DNA from: an uncultured bacterium
Lineage (GTDB): Bacteria; Planctomycetota; GCA-002687715
Reading direction: 5' to 3'
Assembly (NCBI GenBank): GCA_902826835.1
Contig: CADEGH010000012.1
Span: forward strand, 50,074-114,073
DNA length: 64,000 nucleotides
Within the stretch, counting starts at the first letter, position 1, and each line of letters starts with the position of its first letter. The notes below the pieces were generated by a model. That model ran no database searches. It saw nothing but the letters and a program-made list of their open reading frames with translations, and had not been told where the DNA came from. A program made the translations under genes and the position numbers. Positions 25,230 to 35,400 of this stretch are shown here, piece by piece.

Positions 25230-27152
25230 ATGTTTCGAGAGTGCCGTTCAAGGTGCCGCATTGTTGCGGCCTTCGCTGCGATGTCAGGCATAGCGTTCTC
25301 TCAGTCCGCTACAAGCCCAGGCTGCACGCCGGTTCCCCAATTGGTGATCTCTGGTCAATCGAGCACACCGTCTCCCGTGCAAATTTGGAACGGTGTTGAG
25401 GGGAACACAGGGTTCCTCGATCTGGATTTTGCAGACCGATTCACACCACTATCAGGCACACCATTTGTCGATTCCGGGCGAGCGACCGTGCTCCATTCCA
25501 CCTTCAAGAGCTCCTACTCCCCTGCCGGTCACAATGCGACCCTGTATGCCCGCTCAACGGGATTTGCCTGGGTCGAAGATCATCCTGAGACATCGTCCGC
25601 AGGCGGCAACGCCAGTGCCAGCGGTAGCATGGATTTCAGCACAGTTTGTCAGCCTCTGCCCGGTCACAACCCTCCCCCAAACGGCCGCATCAAACACACC
25701 ATCACTACGGTGATCAGCGGTGAAATCAAGGCCAAGGCCGACCCCCAATGCTCACGAGCTGGCACGAGTTTCGTCATGGCCAAGACTCCCGGTGGGAAGA
25801 CCTTCGACCTGAAGTGGAACTTCCGCGACGGCTCACAAACTTGGAGCACAGGGTCGGTCACGACGACGGTCGGTGCTCAAGGAACGATTACCAAGGAGGT
25901 CAAAGACGGAAAAATATCCAACATCGCCCAGGCTGTATTTGGGTTGGGCTTTGCATTCGAGAATCACACAACCGCTGTCGCCAATACGGCCCTGGTATTC
26001 TCCGAGAAATTTACCACTCCTCCCGAGGTGATCGCGGAATATACCGATTGCCATGGTCCCACGCTGAGCAAGAAACCCAGCGTCGACGTCGGAACGCTTT
26101 TGACCATCAGTACTCTCCCCGGATTCAACGCGGTGAGCACAATGGCCTGCGAAGTCATCCTGACCCAGGACATCACCTCCGTGCCGAGTCAGCAGTGGAC
26201 TTGCGCCCCCACTCTGTCCTTCGGTTCCCCCTCGGGCGGGGGCGGAGGTGGAGGCGGATATGGGGGGGGCGGAGGCTCCACCGGTGGCGGCAATAACCCT
26301 CCCCCCACCCCGCCGCCGGGAGGAGGTGGGCCTAACCCGGGAGGGGGCGGCCCCAATCCGGGCGGAGGCGTGCCGACCCTCCCCTCGGGAGGAAAGAGCG
26401 AAACCACGGAGGAGGACCAGCCGCCCAAGAGCCCAGCTATCGTGATTGGCCAATCCAGAACCGTCAGCAGCACTTCGGAAAGCCACTCTGACTACGAACG
26501 AGCCTTCGAACAAATCATCATGGTGCAGGCCAACGAGTCGGGAGCATCAGCCCGGGAGCTCCACATTCGAGTCCACCCCGAAGAGGTCGGCCTACATGCG
26601 TTGCCCGCTACCGCAACCTTGATCCAAAGCGAGCTCGCATATCCGCTCGTCACTCTCGAAGTCGATCCGCGCCTGCCGCTGACCCTCAGTCCCGGATTCT
26701 GGACCCTCCGCTTTCCGGTGAGCTACAGTGTGCCGGGTTGGATTCGGTTCCAGCTCAGCTTCGACGACGACTTCCCGGCCAAGAACACCGCGACGAGCGC
26801 GCTCGAAATCACCGATGCGAGGTTCATTCCGTCCCGTTGGCGCGTAGGGGACCTATCGGCCGGAACCACTCTATCCCGCCGCGTCATCGTGGGCTGCGTG
26901 GACGGATTGCCAGACCACATCGAGATCAACCCGATTATTCCCTCCCTGGCGCCGGAGGCCTTTACGGTCTCCTGGTCCGTCGAAGGGGAAGAACCCTTCG
27001 CGTGGCAACTCGCTCCCGCCACCGTTCGGGGGTTCCTACCCGGCGAGGTCGCGATCACCTGCCAGCCGGTCATCGAGAGCATGCGCGACGTCACTTTGAC
27101 TGTCACGGGTTACGGACAGACCTTGAACATCCCCGTGAGGTTCGTGAAATAA
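25230..27152 (+). CDS. Secreted protein with Gly/Pro-rich linker, module 1 gene A
   Basis: A 640-residue protein; the ATG at 25230 follows a GGAGG site at close (4-base) spacing and opens a signal peptide ending SGIAFSQ. The N-terminal domain (to about 325) is beta-rich with paired Cys residues, then comes a very Gly- and Pro-rich linker (about 333-390), then a C-terminal domain. The latter is homologous to the 51779 gene: SPGFWTLRFPVSYSVPGWIR and NTATSALEI here correspond to TPGIWLLEFPFQGGDPGWVR and NTATNHAEL there. The frame is open further upstream through the tandem repeat, but the ribosome site and signal peptide decide the start. Its stop overlaps the next start (TAATG). I do not recognise the family. 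Confidence 0.75.
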   Translation: MFRECRSRCRIVAAFAAMSGIAFSQSATSPGCTPVPQLVISGQSSTPSPVQIWNGVEGNTGFLDLDFADRFTPLSGTPFVDSGRATVLHSTFKSSYSPAGHNATLYARSTGFAWVEDHPETSSAGGNASASGSMDFSTVCQPLPGHNPPPNGRIKHTITTVISGEIKAKADPQCSRAGTSFVMAKTPGGKTFDLKWNFRDGSQTWSTGSVTTTVGAQGTITKEVKDGKISNIAQAVFGLGFAFENHTTAVANTALVFSEKFTTPPEVIAEYTDCHGPTLSKKPSVDVGTLLTISTLPGFNAVSTMACEVILTQDITSVPSQQWTCAPTLSFGSPSGGGGGGGGYGGGGGSTGGGNNPPPTPPPGGGGPNPGGGGPNPGGGVPTLPSGGKSETTEEDQPPKSPAIVIGQSRTVSSTSESHSDYERAFEQIIMVQANESGASARELHIRVHPEEVGLHALPATATLIQSELAYPLVTLEVDPRLPLTLSPGFWTLRFPVSYSVPGWIRFQLSFDDDFPAKNTATSALEITDARFIPSRWRVGDLSAGTTLSRRVIVGCVDGLPDHIEINPIIPSLAPEAFTVSWSVEGEEPFAWQLAPATVRGFLPGEVAITCQPVIESMRDVTLTVTGYGQTLNIPVRFVK

Positions 27153-29311
27153 TGAGACCGACGACTCCCTGCGCAACCATCTTGTGGGCGAGCCTCTTGT
27201 GCGCGGTCTTCGCTCGTCCTGGTTATTCGCAAGAGACAGACGACGTTCCCCTGACTCTTCATTTCGCGGCGTCCGGGCAGCTCGCCGGCGCTCAATTGCG
27301 GCTCGTGAGCCTCCAAGACCAAACGGCCCATCCGGTCGAGGTTGCGCTGGGGGGACCCAACCATTTGTCCCTCCCCACCGGGGACTATCGGATCGACGTT
27401 GAGCAGCCCCGCGGCCACACCGCCTGGCCACCGAGGCTGCGGGCCGGTGCCGAGCTGACCGATATCGAGGTCTACTCGTTGGTTCCCGGGCGTCCCGTCG
27501 AAATCAAGGTCAACGGAATTCCCCTCGACGAATTTGCGGGGTATCTCGCCGAGGAACCACCGGGCACCCGCGTCCTTCCATTGGGGCAACCCGATATCGG
27601 CCGCACGCTGTGGGTCCCATGCGGCGATTGGAAGCTTCGAGCGGAACCCCACACCCTGCACCGCGTGTTCGTAGATTCGGTCGAGTCCGCACTCATCCGG
27701 GTAACCGCGACACCGGACGACCGGGCGATGGCGGTTGTGTTATCCATGACGCCCGTGGAGTTCGAGGACTGGTATTTATTCTGTCTCTTCAGAACCACTA
27801 ACGGACTTCCCTTGCCAGTGTCCTGCTGCGATGTCGGAGGGCCCATGTGGAGTAACGAAGAGGTCGTATTCTTTTCCGGATTCCGTGCGAGTGCGGACTC
27901 AAAATCTCCAATTTGGTCTGCAAGGGTCTTTGATCTCAAGCGAAAATTCCGCCCCGACGTGGTCGGGAAGAACCTACGTGTTTGGGCTGAGATGGAAGGG
28001 CTCGGGATCAAAGACGAAACTTGGGACTTCTCCGAAGCCAGGGGCGATGACCGCCTGGTGGTGGTCGAGCATACTCTCGAGATCGAAACGGCAACCCTGG
28101 AAGTGCATGTTCAAGACGAACGTGGCGACCCGGTTTCCAGGGTCGAATTCACGATTGGCGTACTCAGCTCTGAATCATCAACCCAACGCAATCGTACGAT
28201 TCGCACCGACCAGGCCGGACGGGCCATCCTGGCCAACATCCCTCGCGACGAGGGCTTCGAGGTAATCTCCGTCGAGGAAGGCTGGAGCATCGATTCGCCG
28301 ACTCCGAACCGGTTTATCCACTTCCGCGACTTCAAAGACCCGCTGGTCATTCGGATTCGCGATGCACGGCTCCCGACTCCGGCCGCGCCCTCCGCTCCGG
28401 CTCTTCGCCGCGTGAGCTCGAAGCACGCTCTCGAGGTCGAATTCCAGCGCTCTCACTTGCGGCAGATCTATCGCCCGATCATGGAGAACCGGGCGCCCGT
28501 CGTCGAGGAGGCACCGAAGCGGGAGCCGGATGGCAGTTGGCTCTTGGGAAGCCTCGGCGCCGGTACCTATTCCTGGTCGATGCTGACTCCCTGGGGAGTC
28601 AAACAAGTCCCATTCACGGTGAGCACTGGTGCCGAAGTCGAACTTGCCGGGCCATGGCACACCTCCGTCACGAATGACGCTCCACTCCGCGGGCGTGTCA
28701 CCACTCGAAATGGAGGTTCGGACAACTGGTTTGTCGTAGCGGGCAGTGCGGACCTGACGATGGCGCCCATGATCCAAACTGCGGCCCGGGCCGGCGTCCC
28801 CCCATGGATGGCCAGCGTGGCCACGGATGGCAGCTTCTCTCTTGAAAAACACGACCAAGCCGATCCCTATGTCACCCTCATCGCACCGGGAGTTGCCGCC
28901 ACGAGAATACTCAAGATTTCCCTTAGTGAATCGACGCTACTTCCCTGGCAGAACGACCCCGCACTTTCACGCATCGAGGTTCGCGTCGAGGTATTCGACG
29001 GGGCCCTCCCGACCGACCTCGGCGTCATGCTGATCTCGTTGCGACCCGGTGAATCCTGGTCGACTCCCTGGGCCTTGCGCGCGGACGAACTCCAGGTCTT
29101 CCGCTGCGATTCCACCGGCCGAGTCGAAATCTCCGGTTTCTTGCCCGGCCAGTACCGCATGGTCGTCGCGCGCTCCGTGCAAGCACTCGAACCGGGACGG
29201 TCGACCCATCTGATTCGTTACGCCCCCGACACCGTGCGGTCCATGGACCTATCCCCCGGCCTCACCCGTGTCGGTTACCGCCTCGCCGCCAAGTCTCTCG
29301 AAGGCCAATAA
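27152..29311 (+). CDS. Exported beta-sandwich repeat protein, module 1 gene B
   Basis: A 719-residue protein whose ATG shares a base with the upstream stop (TAATG). Signal peptide MRPTTPCATILWASLLCAVFA with cleavage near GYSQE. The body consists of several domains of the carboxypeptidase-regulatory-like or transthyretin-like beta-sandwich kind, for example ATLEVHVQDERGDPVSRVEF then LANIPRDEGFEVISV, and GRVEISGFLPGQYRMVVA near the end. The paralogue at 53752 is also exactly 719 residues and ends similarly (FRVFGILPGSYRVGL). No enzymatic motif is visible. It probably acts outside the cytoplasm together with gene A. Confidence 0.7.
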   Translation: MRPTTPCATILWASLLCAVFARPGYSQETDDVPLTLHFAASGQLAGAQLRLVSLQDQTAHPVEVALGGPNHLSLPTGDYRIDVEQPRGHTAWPPRLRAGAELTDIEVYSLVPGRPVEIKVNGIPLDEFAGYLAEEPPGTRVLPLGQPDIGRTLWVPCGDWKLRAEPHTLHRVFVDSVESALIRVTATPDDRAMAVVLSMTPVEFEDWYLFCLFRTTNGLPLPVSCCDVGGPMWSNEEVVFFSGFRASADSKSPIWSARVFDLKRKFRPDVVGKNLRVWAEMEGLGIKDETWDFSEARGDDRLVVVEHTLEIETATLEVHVQDERGDPVSRVEFTIGVLSSESSTQRNRTIRTDQAGRAILANIPRDEGFEVISVEEGWSIDSPTPNRFIHFRDFKDPLVIRIRDARLPTPAAPSAPALRRVSSKHALEVEFQRSHLRQIYRPIMENRAPVVEEAPKREPDGSWLLGSLGAGTYSWSMLTPWGVKQVPFTVSTGAEVELAGPWHTSVTNDAPLRGRVTTRNGGSDNWFVVAGSADLTMAPMIQTAARAGVPPWMASVATDGSFSLEKHDQADPYVTLIAPGVAATRILKISLSESTLLPWQNDPALSRIEVRVEVFDGALPTDLGVMLISLRPGESWSTPWALRADELQVFRCDSTGRVEISGFLPGQYRMVVARSVQALEPGRSTHLIRYAPDTVRSMDLSPGLTRVGYRLAAKSLEGQ

Positions 29312-29634
29312 GCCCCCACTGACCCAGCTCTCCGCCTACCACTGGAGGGGCCGTGACCAGGCTTCGAGAACATCGGCCGCCTGCCCGGCGTTCGGCAAAG
29401 TCGGCTGCGGTGCGATCCCAAACAAGCTCAACCCCTTCGCCGGAGGCGATGGCTGCGCAACGCGGGGCAGGCTTAAAAGTCGCATCGGCTGCCTGCCAAA
29501 GCCGACATGGCGATGCTCCGGACTCGGTCTCCGCTGCACGCTGGCCTTGCCGCGGACACCAAGGAAGGCCTTTGGATTTTCTTGTCATCCATTTCGCCAT
29601 CGCTTGCGTCAGTAGGAGCGACGGAGGTGCTGCC
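29312..29634. other. Intergenic region before the lipoprotein-sigma operon
   Basis: 323 bases that presumably contain the promoter of the operon starting at 29635. Chance open frames exist on both strands, but I see no protein family, RNA gene or clear hairpin. Confidence 0.5.
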
Positions 29635-30783
29635 ATGACCGTGGATCGGACTCAATCGTTGATCGGCGCGTTGGCCTGCCTGGTTTTGGCCGGGTGCATC
29701 AAGACCACCGAGCGGCTGGAGTTCCAGAAGGACGGACGGGTCAAGGTCAAGGTGACGGCGGACGGATCGCTCGACGACCTGTCGGACGGCTATCCGGTGC
29801 CGCTCGGGGGGGGATGGACTCCCGCCTCCGACGACGCGCGGGCCTGGATCACCAAGTTCGGGACCTCGGCACCGAGTGTCAAAGCGGATCCGGCGCACCC
29901 GCGGGAGCCCTGGCGCGACGAGAAGGGCGCGGTGCGAGGCAACATCATTCTCACGAGCGAATCGGAATTCGAGAGCGCGGCCCACTTGCCCACCGAGTAC
30001 GCTCCCGACGACGAGCCCTATGCCTCCGCGCATTTTCTTCGCTCCACCCATCTCGAGATCCGGAAAATGGACGGCCGGACGGTGTATGTGTTCGAGCGGG
30101 TGTTCCAGGGACGGAAGAGCGAGATCACCGAAGCCTGGAAGACCCTCAAGGCCAACTGCAAAGGGCCCGGTGAGAAGCTCGTCCAGGGCCTCCCCTTCAC
30201 CGCCGAGGATCGTGCCACCGCGCTTGCCGAGCTTCGTTCGGCCCTACAAAAGAGCGCCAACTGGTACGTGCGTGAGTCTTTGGGGGCGCTCTACACCGAA
30301 GGTGATGCCAGCGTGAGCCTCGCCACGAGAAAGCTCATTCTCGACCAGTCGGTCGCTGCCGTACGGCGGTTCCTCACCGGTCCTCTCCTGGAGGAAGTCC
30401 TCGACGAAATCGATCGGCTGGCCAAAGAGACGCGGAGGGTCACCGTCTATCCGGCGCCGCCCCGGCCGCCTTCCCCGTTCGAGCGCCTGGAGACCGAATT
30501 TCGCAATTGTGTCCGTGGAGCATTTACCGAGGCCCTGACCGGCAGTGAGGTCCCGGCCGGGATCCGCAACGGCATCCTCTCCCGCTTCGAGTGGTTGATC
30601 ACCGGCGAGGACGTCACCGTGGACCTTGCGGACGAAGACTTCACCATCGAGGTCGTACTGCCCGGACGCCTCGTGTCGGGCAATTACCAGTCGGAGAGCG
30701 GTCGGGCGGCCGTTTGGACATTCAAGGGCGAAGCGCTGAAGGAAGGACCGGTTCTTCTGCGCGCTGTCTCCGTGCTCGAATGA
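29635..30783 (+). CDS. Lipoprotein of unknown function
   Basis: A 382-residue protein; the ATG at 29635 has GGAGG 7 bases upstream. A lipobox (LAGC, about residue 21) follows a hydrophobic segment. The mature part begins with KTTERLEFQKDGRVKVKVTADG, a pattern seen in envelope lipoproteins that describe a beta structure, and ends TFKGEALKEGPVLLRAVSVLE. I recognise no family. It overlaps the ECF sigma factor gene by ATGA, so envelope state and sigma activity may be linked. Confidence 0.7.
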   Translation: MTVDRTQSLIGALACLVLAGCIKTTERLEFQKDGRVKVKVTADGSLDDLSDGYPVPLGGGWTPASDDARAWITKFGTSAPSVKADPAHPREPWRDEKGAVRGNIILTSESEFESAAHLPTEYAPDDEPYASAHFLRSTHLEIRKMDGRTVYVFERVFQGRKSEITEAWKTLKANCKGPGEKLVQGLPFTAEDRATALAELRSALQKSANWYVRESLGALYTEGDASVSLATRKLILDQSVAAVRRFLTGPLLEEVLDEIDRLAKETRRVTVYPAPPRPPSPFERLETEFRNCVRGAFTEALTGSEVPAGIRNGILSRFEWLITGEDVTVDLADEDFTIEVVLPGRLVSGNYQSESGRAAVWTFKGEALKEGPVLLRAVSVLE

Positions 30784-31301
30784 ACGCGAGCGAACGCATG
30801 CCCCCGGAGGCCGCTTTGAGCGCCCACGGTCCCATGGTCCTGCGCGTGTGCACTGCGATCCTCGGCGATCGGGAACGTGGCGCCGACGCGGCCCAAGACA
30901 CCTGGCTGCGGTACCTGCGCTTCAAGGACGACAACAGCATCGATAACCTTGGCGGCTGGCTGCGCCGCGTGGCCGTCGCCTGTGCGATCGACCTGCTGCG
31001 CCGCGAACCACCCACGGCCCAGCCGCTCGAGGCCGGCGAATCGCGCCCAGCTCAAGGCCCCGACCAGGGCCAAGTGCTGGTCGCCCGCGAACTCGCGGAC
31101 TTCGTACGCGCCCAGCTTCCGCGCCTCCCCGAATCGCAGCGCATCGTATTCCGCTTGAAAACCGAGGCCGAACTTTCGCTCGCCGAAATCGCCGAAGATC
31201 TCGGCCTTGCACTGCCTACGGTCAAGACCCACTTCGCACGCGCCTGTGTTCGCCTTCAGGCCTCATTGCGAGCTTTCTCTCCCGAAGGAACCCACTCATG
31301 A
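30780..31301 (+). CDS. ECF sigma factor (first of two)
   Basis: A 173-residue protein. Region 2 lies in LRVCTAILGDRERGADAAQDTWLRYLR and region 4 in LPRLPESQRIVFRLKTEAELSLAEIAEDLGLALPTVKTHFARA, the recognition helix-turn-helix. Its ATG overlaps the lipoprotein stop and its stop overlaps the anti-sigma start, both ATGA. The adjacent zinc anti-sigma factor is the likely regulator. Target promoters are unknown. Confidence 0.88.
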   Translation: MNASERMPPEAALSAHGPMVLRVCTAILGDRERGADAAQDTWLRYLRFKDDNSIDNLGGWLRRVAVACAIDLLRREPPTAQPLEAGESRPAQGPDQGQVLVARELADFVRAQLPRLPESQRIVFRLKTEAELSLAEIAEDLGLALPTVKTHFARACVRLQASLRAFSPEGTHS

Positions 31302-31747
31302 TCGACCACGAGCAAGCCCAGGAACTGCTGACCCTGCGTGCCTTCGGCGAAATGGATGAATCCGAAGCCAATCGGCTCGCCCTGCATCTCGGATCCTGTG
31401 CGGACTGTCGACGATTCGATCAGGAGTTCGCACAGGGCATCGGTCGACTTGCGAAACTCGAGGATCCCCCTCGGGCCGATGCGACCCCGCCGCCCAGCGT
31501 GCGGCGCGTTGGAGTGCACCCTGCCCCCGCGTGGCGGCGCCGACTGGCTCCTCTCGCCGCGTGTGCCGCCAGTTTTGCCGCCGGGATCTGCGTCACATTG
31601 GCGATTCACTCGGGAAGCGAGTCGACGCCGACTCCTCCGCCTCCCCCCTCTCAACGAGTCGAAGGCACCTTCGCCCGGGAGTCGCCGCCCCCTTTGGCGA
31701 CCACGCTCGGTGTCCTGACCGTCATGGCTCGATCCGTACCCCGCTGA
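31298..31747 (+). CDS. Zinc-binding anti-sigma factor, membrane-anchored
   Basis: A 149-residue protein with the ZAS motif His30-x3-Cys34-x2-Cys37 (HLGSCADC), a Pro/Arg-rich linker, one membrane segment (about 83-102, LAACAASFAAGICVTLAI) and a short outside tail rich in Pro. The layout is that of group IV sigma-factor inhibitors that hold their sigma at the membrane. The ATGA overlap with the sigma gene fits a fixed ratio. Unlike many members it has almost no sensor domain outside the membrane. Confidence 0.85.
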   Translation: MIDHEQAQELLTLRAFGEMDESEANRLALHLGSCADCRRFDQEFAQGIGRLAKLEDPPRADATPPPSVRRVGVHPAPAWRRRLAPLAACAASFAAGICVTLAIHSGSESTPTPPPPPSQRVEGTFARESPPPLATTLGVLTVMARSVPR

Positions 31748-31813
31748 CGAATCGACGAGGAACTCCTTGTCACGAGTCAGGCGGAGCCCATTATAGTGCG
31801 GGTGGGCCGAGCC

Positions 31814-32464
31814 ATGACCCACTCTGACCAACGTCCCCCTCGCGACTCCGATCCCCTCCTCCTCCGCGCCGCCGGAGGAGAAGCCGGGGCGCTCGCGGAA
31901 ATCCTCGCCGCTCATCGAACCCGCCTCCAACGGATGGTCGAGGCCCGTTTGGACCGGCGCCTGCGCGCGCGAGTCGCTGCTTCGGATGTGCTCCAGGACG
32001 TGAGCCTCGAAGTCGCGGAGCGCTTACCCGCGTTCATTGAGGCGCGGCCGATGCCGCTCTTCCTCTGGTTGCGATTGCTGACCGCGCAGCGCTTGGGCAA
32101 ATTGCGCCGCACTCATTTCGGATCCCAACGCCGAGACGTTCGGAGGGAAACTCCGGAGGCGGAGGAGTTTCTGGCCTCGTCGTCGGACCGTCTGGCCCGA
32201 CATTTGGCCGCTCATGGTCCCACTCCAAGCTCGGTGGCGGCGCAGCGCGAACAGGCTCGCCGCCTGGAGATCGCGCTCGAGCAGCTCGACTCCTCCGACC
32301 GCGAAATCATCAGCCTTCGCAACTTCGAGCAACTCACGAATGTCGAGGTGGCTCGGGAACTCGGCATCGAAACTTCGGCGGCGAGCAAGCGCTATCTCCG
32401 CGCTCTGAAACGACTGCGCGAATTGATTGGCAAACCCGACGATGCCTCGGACCGCCGCGGATGA
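31814..32464 (+). CDS. ECF sigma factor of planctomycete type (second of two)
   Basis: A 216-residue protein. The block ASDVLQDVSLEVAERLPAF with FLWLRLLTAQRL and RRDVRRE is typical of the planctomycete-specific ECF subfamily, and region 4 is LDSSDREIISLRNFEQLTNVEVARELGIETSAASKRYLRAL. A GTG at 31796 would add six residues; the ATG at 31814 is preferred. Its stop overlaps the start of the kinase gene (ATGA), so the kinase probably controls it by phosphorylation or binding, as reported for planctomycete sigma-kinase pairs. Confidence 0.88.
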   Translation: MTHSDQRPPRDSDPLLLRAAGGEAGALAEILAAHRTRLQRMVEARLDRRLRARVAASDVLQDVSLEVAERLPAFIEARPMPLFLWLRLLTAQRLGKLRRTHFGSQRRDVRRETPEAEEFLASSSDRLARHLAAHGPTPSSVAAQREQARRLEIALEQLDSSDREIISLRNFEQLTNVEVARELGIETSAASKRYLRALKRLRELIGKPDDASDRRG

Positions 32465-35400
32465 CCCCTCCGCCGGACAGTATGGCCCTCGAAGACGTCA
32501 TCGAGGCATTCACGGACGCGTGTCAGCAGGGTGAGCGCCCCTCGATCGCCGCTTGGATCGAACGCCATCCCGCATGGGCGGCGGATCTTCGCGAACTCCT
32601 CCCCACGATCCAACTTCTGGAATCCAGGGATCCCCCGACTCACTCCGAGTTCCTCGCCGCGTCTCATCCCCCGTCCATGCCCGGGCGCATCGGTGATTTC
32701 CGCATCCAGCGGGAGCTCGGCCGTGGCGGCATGGGAATCGTCTATGAGGCCGTTGAGGAGCCGCTCGGCCGCCGGGTGGCGCTCAAAGTGCTGCCGGCCC
32801 TGCATCTCGCGAGCACCGATGCCCGCACTCGCTTCCAGCGGGAGGCCGAAGTCATTTCCCGCTTGGACCATCCGGGGATCTGCACCGTCTATCGGGCGGG
32901 AGTCGAAGGCAACGCCCCCTTCATCTCGATGCGGTGTATCGACGGGGAGAGCCTCGCCCGGCGCATCGAGAACGCAAGATCGGCGAACCTCGTGCCTTCG
33001 TCCCCACCGAAAATCAAGGAGGTGCTGAGGGTCATCGAGTCCGTGGCTCGCGCCCTCCATCACGCCCACTCCTCCGGCGTGGTCCATCGCGATGTCAAAC
33101 CCCAGAACATCATGATCGACCGCGACGGCCGGGCCGTGCTCCTGGATTTCGGCCTCGCCCGCGACGAAGCTCACGCCGCTTCGCTCACCCGCACCGGCGC
33201 AGTATGCGGAACTCCCCAGTATCTGCCACCGGAGGTGCTGAGAGGCGATCCTACGCCTCCGAGTCCGGCCGCCGACGTCTACTCTCTGGGGGTCGTTCTT
33301 TTTGAGTGCTTGGCCTTGGAACCTCCGTTTGCCGGGCCCACCCTGGACAGCCTCTACCAGGCGATCCTGCACCGCGATCCCATCGATATCCGCGCGAGAA
33401 ATGGCGCTCTGGGCAGCGACTTCCAAGCCGTACTCGCCTGTGCCCTCGAGAAAGACCCTCTCCGCCGCTACCGCACCGCCGCCCACTTTGCCGACGACCT
33501 CCAATCGCTCTCTCTCGGACGCCCCGTTTCGGTCAAACCGCCCTCTTTCCTCGGGCGCGGGTTGCGATGGACGCGGCGCGAGCCCGTCAAGGCGAGCCTC
33601 GCCATCGGCTTGATCGTGATCTCTCTCGCCCTCACCGGGCTCGCCGGATATCTGTCGGCCAATTTGCCGAAGATCGAGCAGGCCCGGCGCGCCGCGACCC
33701 ACCAGCGGGTGGAGGCGGCGCTCGAAGCGGGCTACCTGAACCTCTCGCAAAAAGGCGCTTACTCGGCCCCGCACTTCCTGCTCGCTTTGACCGAGGACCC
33801 CGAATGTGTCGAGGCTTTGGTCGGGGTGGCCCTAGACCAGCTCTACCGGCTCGAGCCGGAAGAAGCGCTGTCCACCCTGGATTCGAGACGCGACCTCATC
33901 TCCGCGCACCCTTCGGTCGAGTACCTCCGCTCGACGGTACTCCGGCGACTCAACCGACTGGCCGAAGCCGACGAAGTCCTGGTCGGGATCCCCGCCCCTG
34001 TATCCAGCCTGGATTGGTTCATCCGAGGAGTCACAGAGTTGGATCGAGGCATGAGCGGTCATCCGGCCGCCTTTAGCCAAGCCCGCGATCACCTCCAACG
34101 CGCCGTCGACACTTCCCACCGAGCGCGGCCCTTCTACTTGGGCGCGCTCGCCCAGAGTGCGATGTACTGTCGGGATCGAGCGACCGCCGACCGAGTTTCC
34201 GCCGCCCTCCTCGACCTGTGGCCGGATCGCCCGAGCAGTTGGGTTTGGCGGGCGATTGCCATGCAGACCATGGATCCCAAGATCGCGCACGACGCGGCAG
34301 CCAAGGCCATGGAATCGGATCCGACGCTCGATACCGCCCTGCAAATCCGCGCCGAGATGAACCTCAGTCTCGGGTCACCAAGCAACGCCGCCATCTGGTT
34401 CGCTGAATTGGTACGTCGCCATCCCGGAGTGAATTGGCACGCCGCCAACCTCGCTCACGCGGAGGCCAGCGAGTCCTACCGCAAAGGAGATCTGCCGCGT
34501 GCCGAGCTCCTTTGGCAGAAGGCCTGTGAGCTCGGACGAGAATCCAGCCGCAACTGGATGGGCCTCGGCCAAGCCCAATCGCGACAAGGCAAGTACTCGC
34601 AGGCGGGTATCGCCTTCGAACGCGCCCTCGAAATTGAACCCGACTCGGCCTATGCCCTAGGAGGAATGGCGCGGGTTCTTTTGAACACCGGTGATCCCGG
34701 TCGTGCGGAGTCACTCCTGCGCAAGGCCATTGACTCGGACCCGAGAAACGCCAACCTCCGCGACAACCTCGCAGTCGCACTCGCTCGACAAAACCGGGAG
34801 ACCGAAGCCCTCCAGGCCCTGCGAGCGTCGTTCCAACTCGATCCGCTCAGCCCGAACACCTGGGAAAACCTCAGGACATTCTTGGTCACCACGGGTCGGC
34901 TGGACGAACGCCTGCGTGGAGCGGAGACTCGGGCGGCTCGGCTGCCGAATGACGCCCAAGCCCAATTGGAACTCGGAATTGCCCTTCTTCAGACGCACCG
35001 ATTCGCGGACGCCGATCGAGCATTGGAGCGCGCGATCCTCCTTTCCCCAGGCCGCGCCGAGAGTCGTTACCACCGTGCCGAATGCTGGCTGCAGCAGGGG
35101 CGGTGGAGCGAGGCCCTTTTGGCCTTTCGCGAGGGCCCCTCGTCCGCGACCGCCGGCGATTCCGAAACTCTGCCCTGGGCATCCCGAGCCGAGCGCTGCG
35201 AGTCTTTCCTCCGCTTGTACGACCAGTTCTCGGACAAAGACGGCGACCCTGAACTCCCGGATCGCCCGCATCAGCTCTTGCTGATCTTATGGCTCGCGGT
35301 GGCCCGGGGGGACCCAGGCCTTGGTCAGCGCGTTCTCTTGCAGGTGGAGCAGACCCTCGGGGAATTCGCATCCCGTGAAGTGTCCGAGTACCACGAGCTC

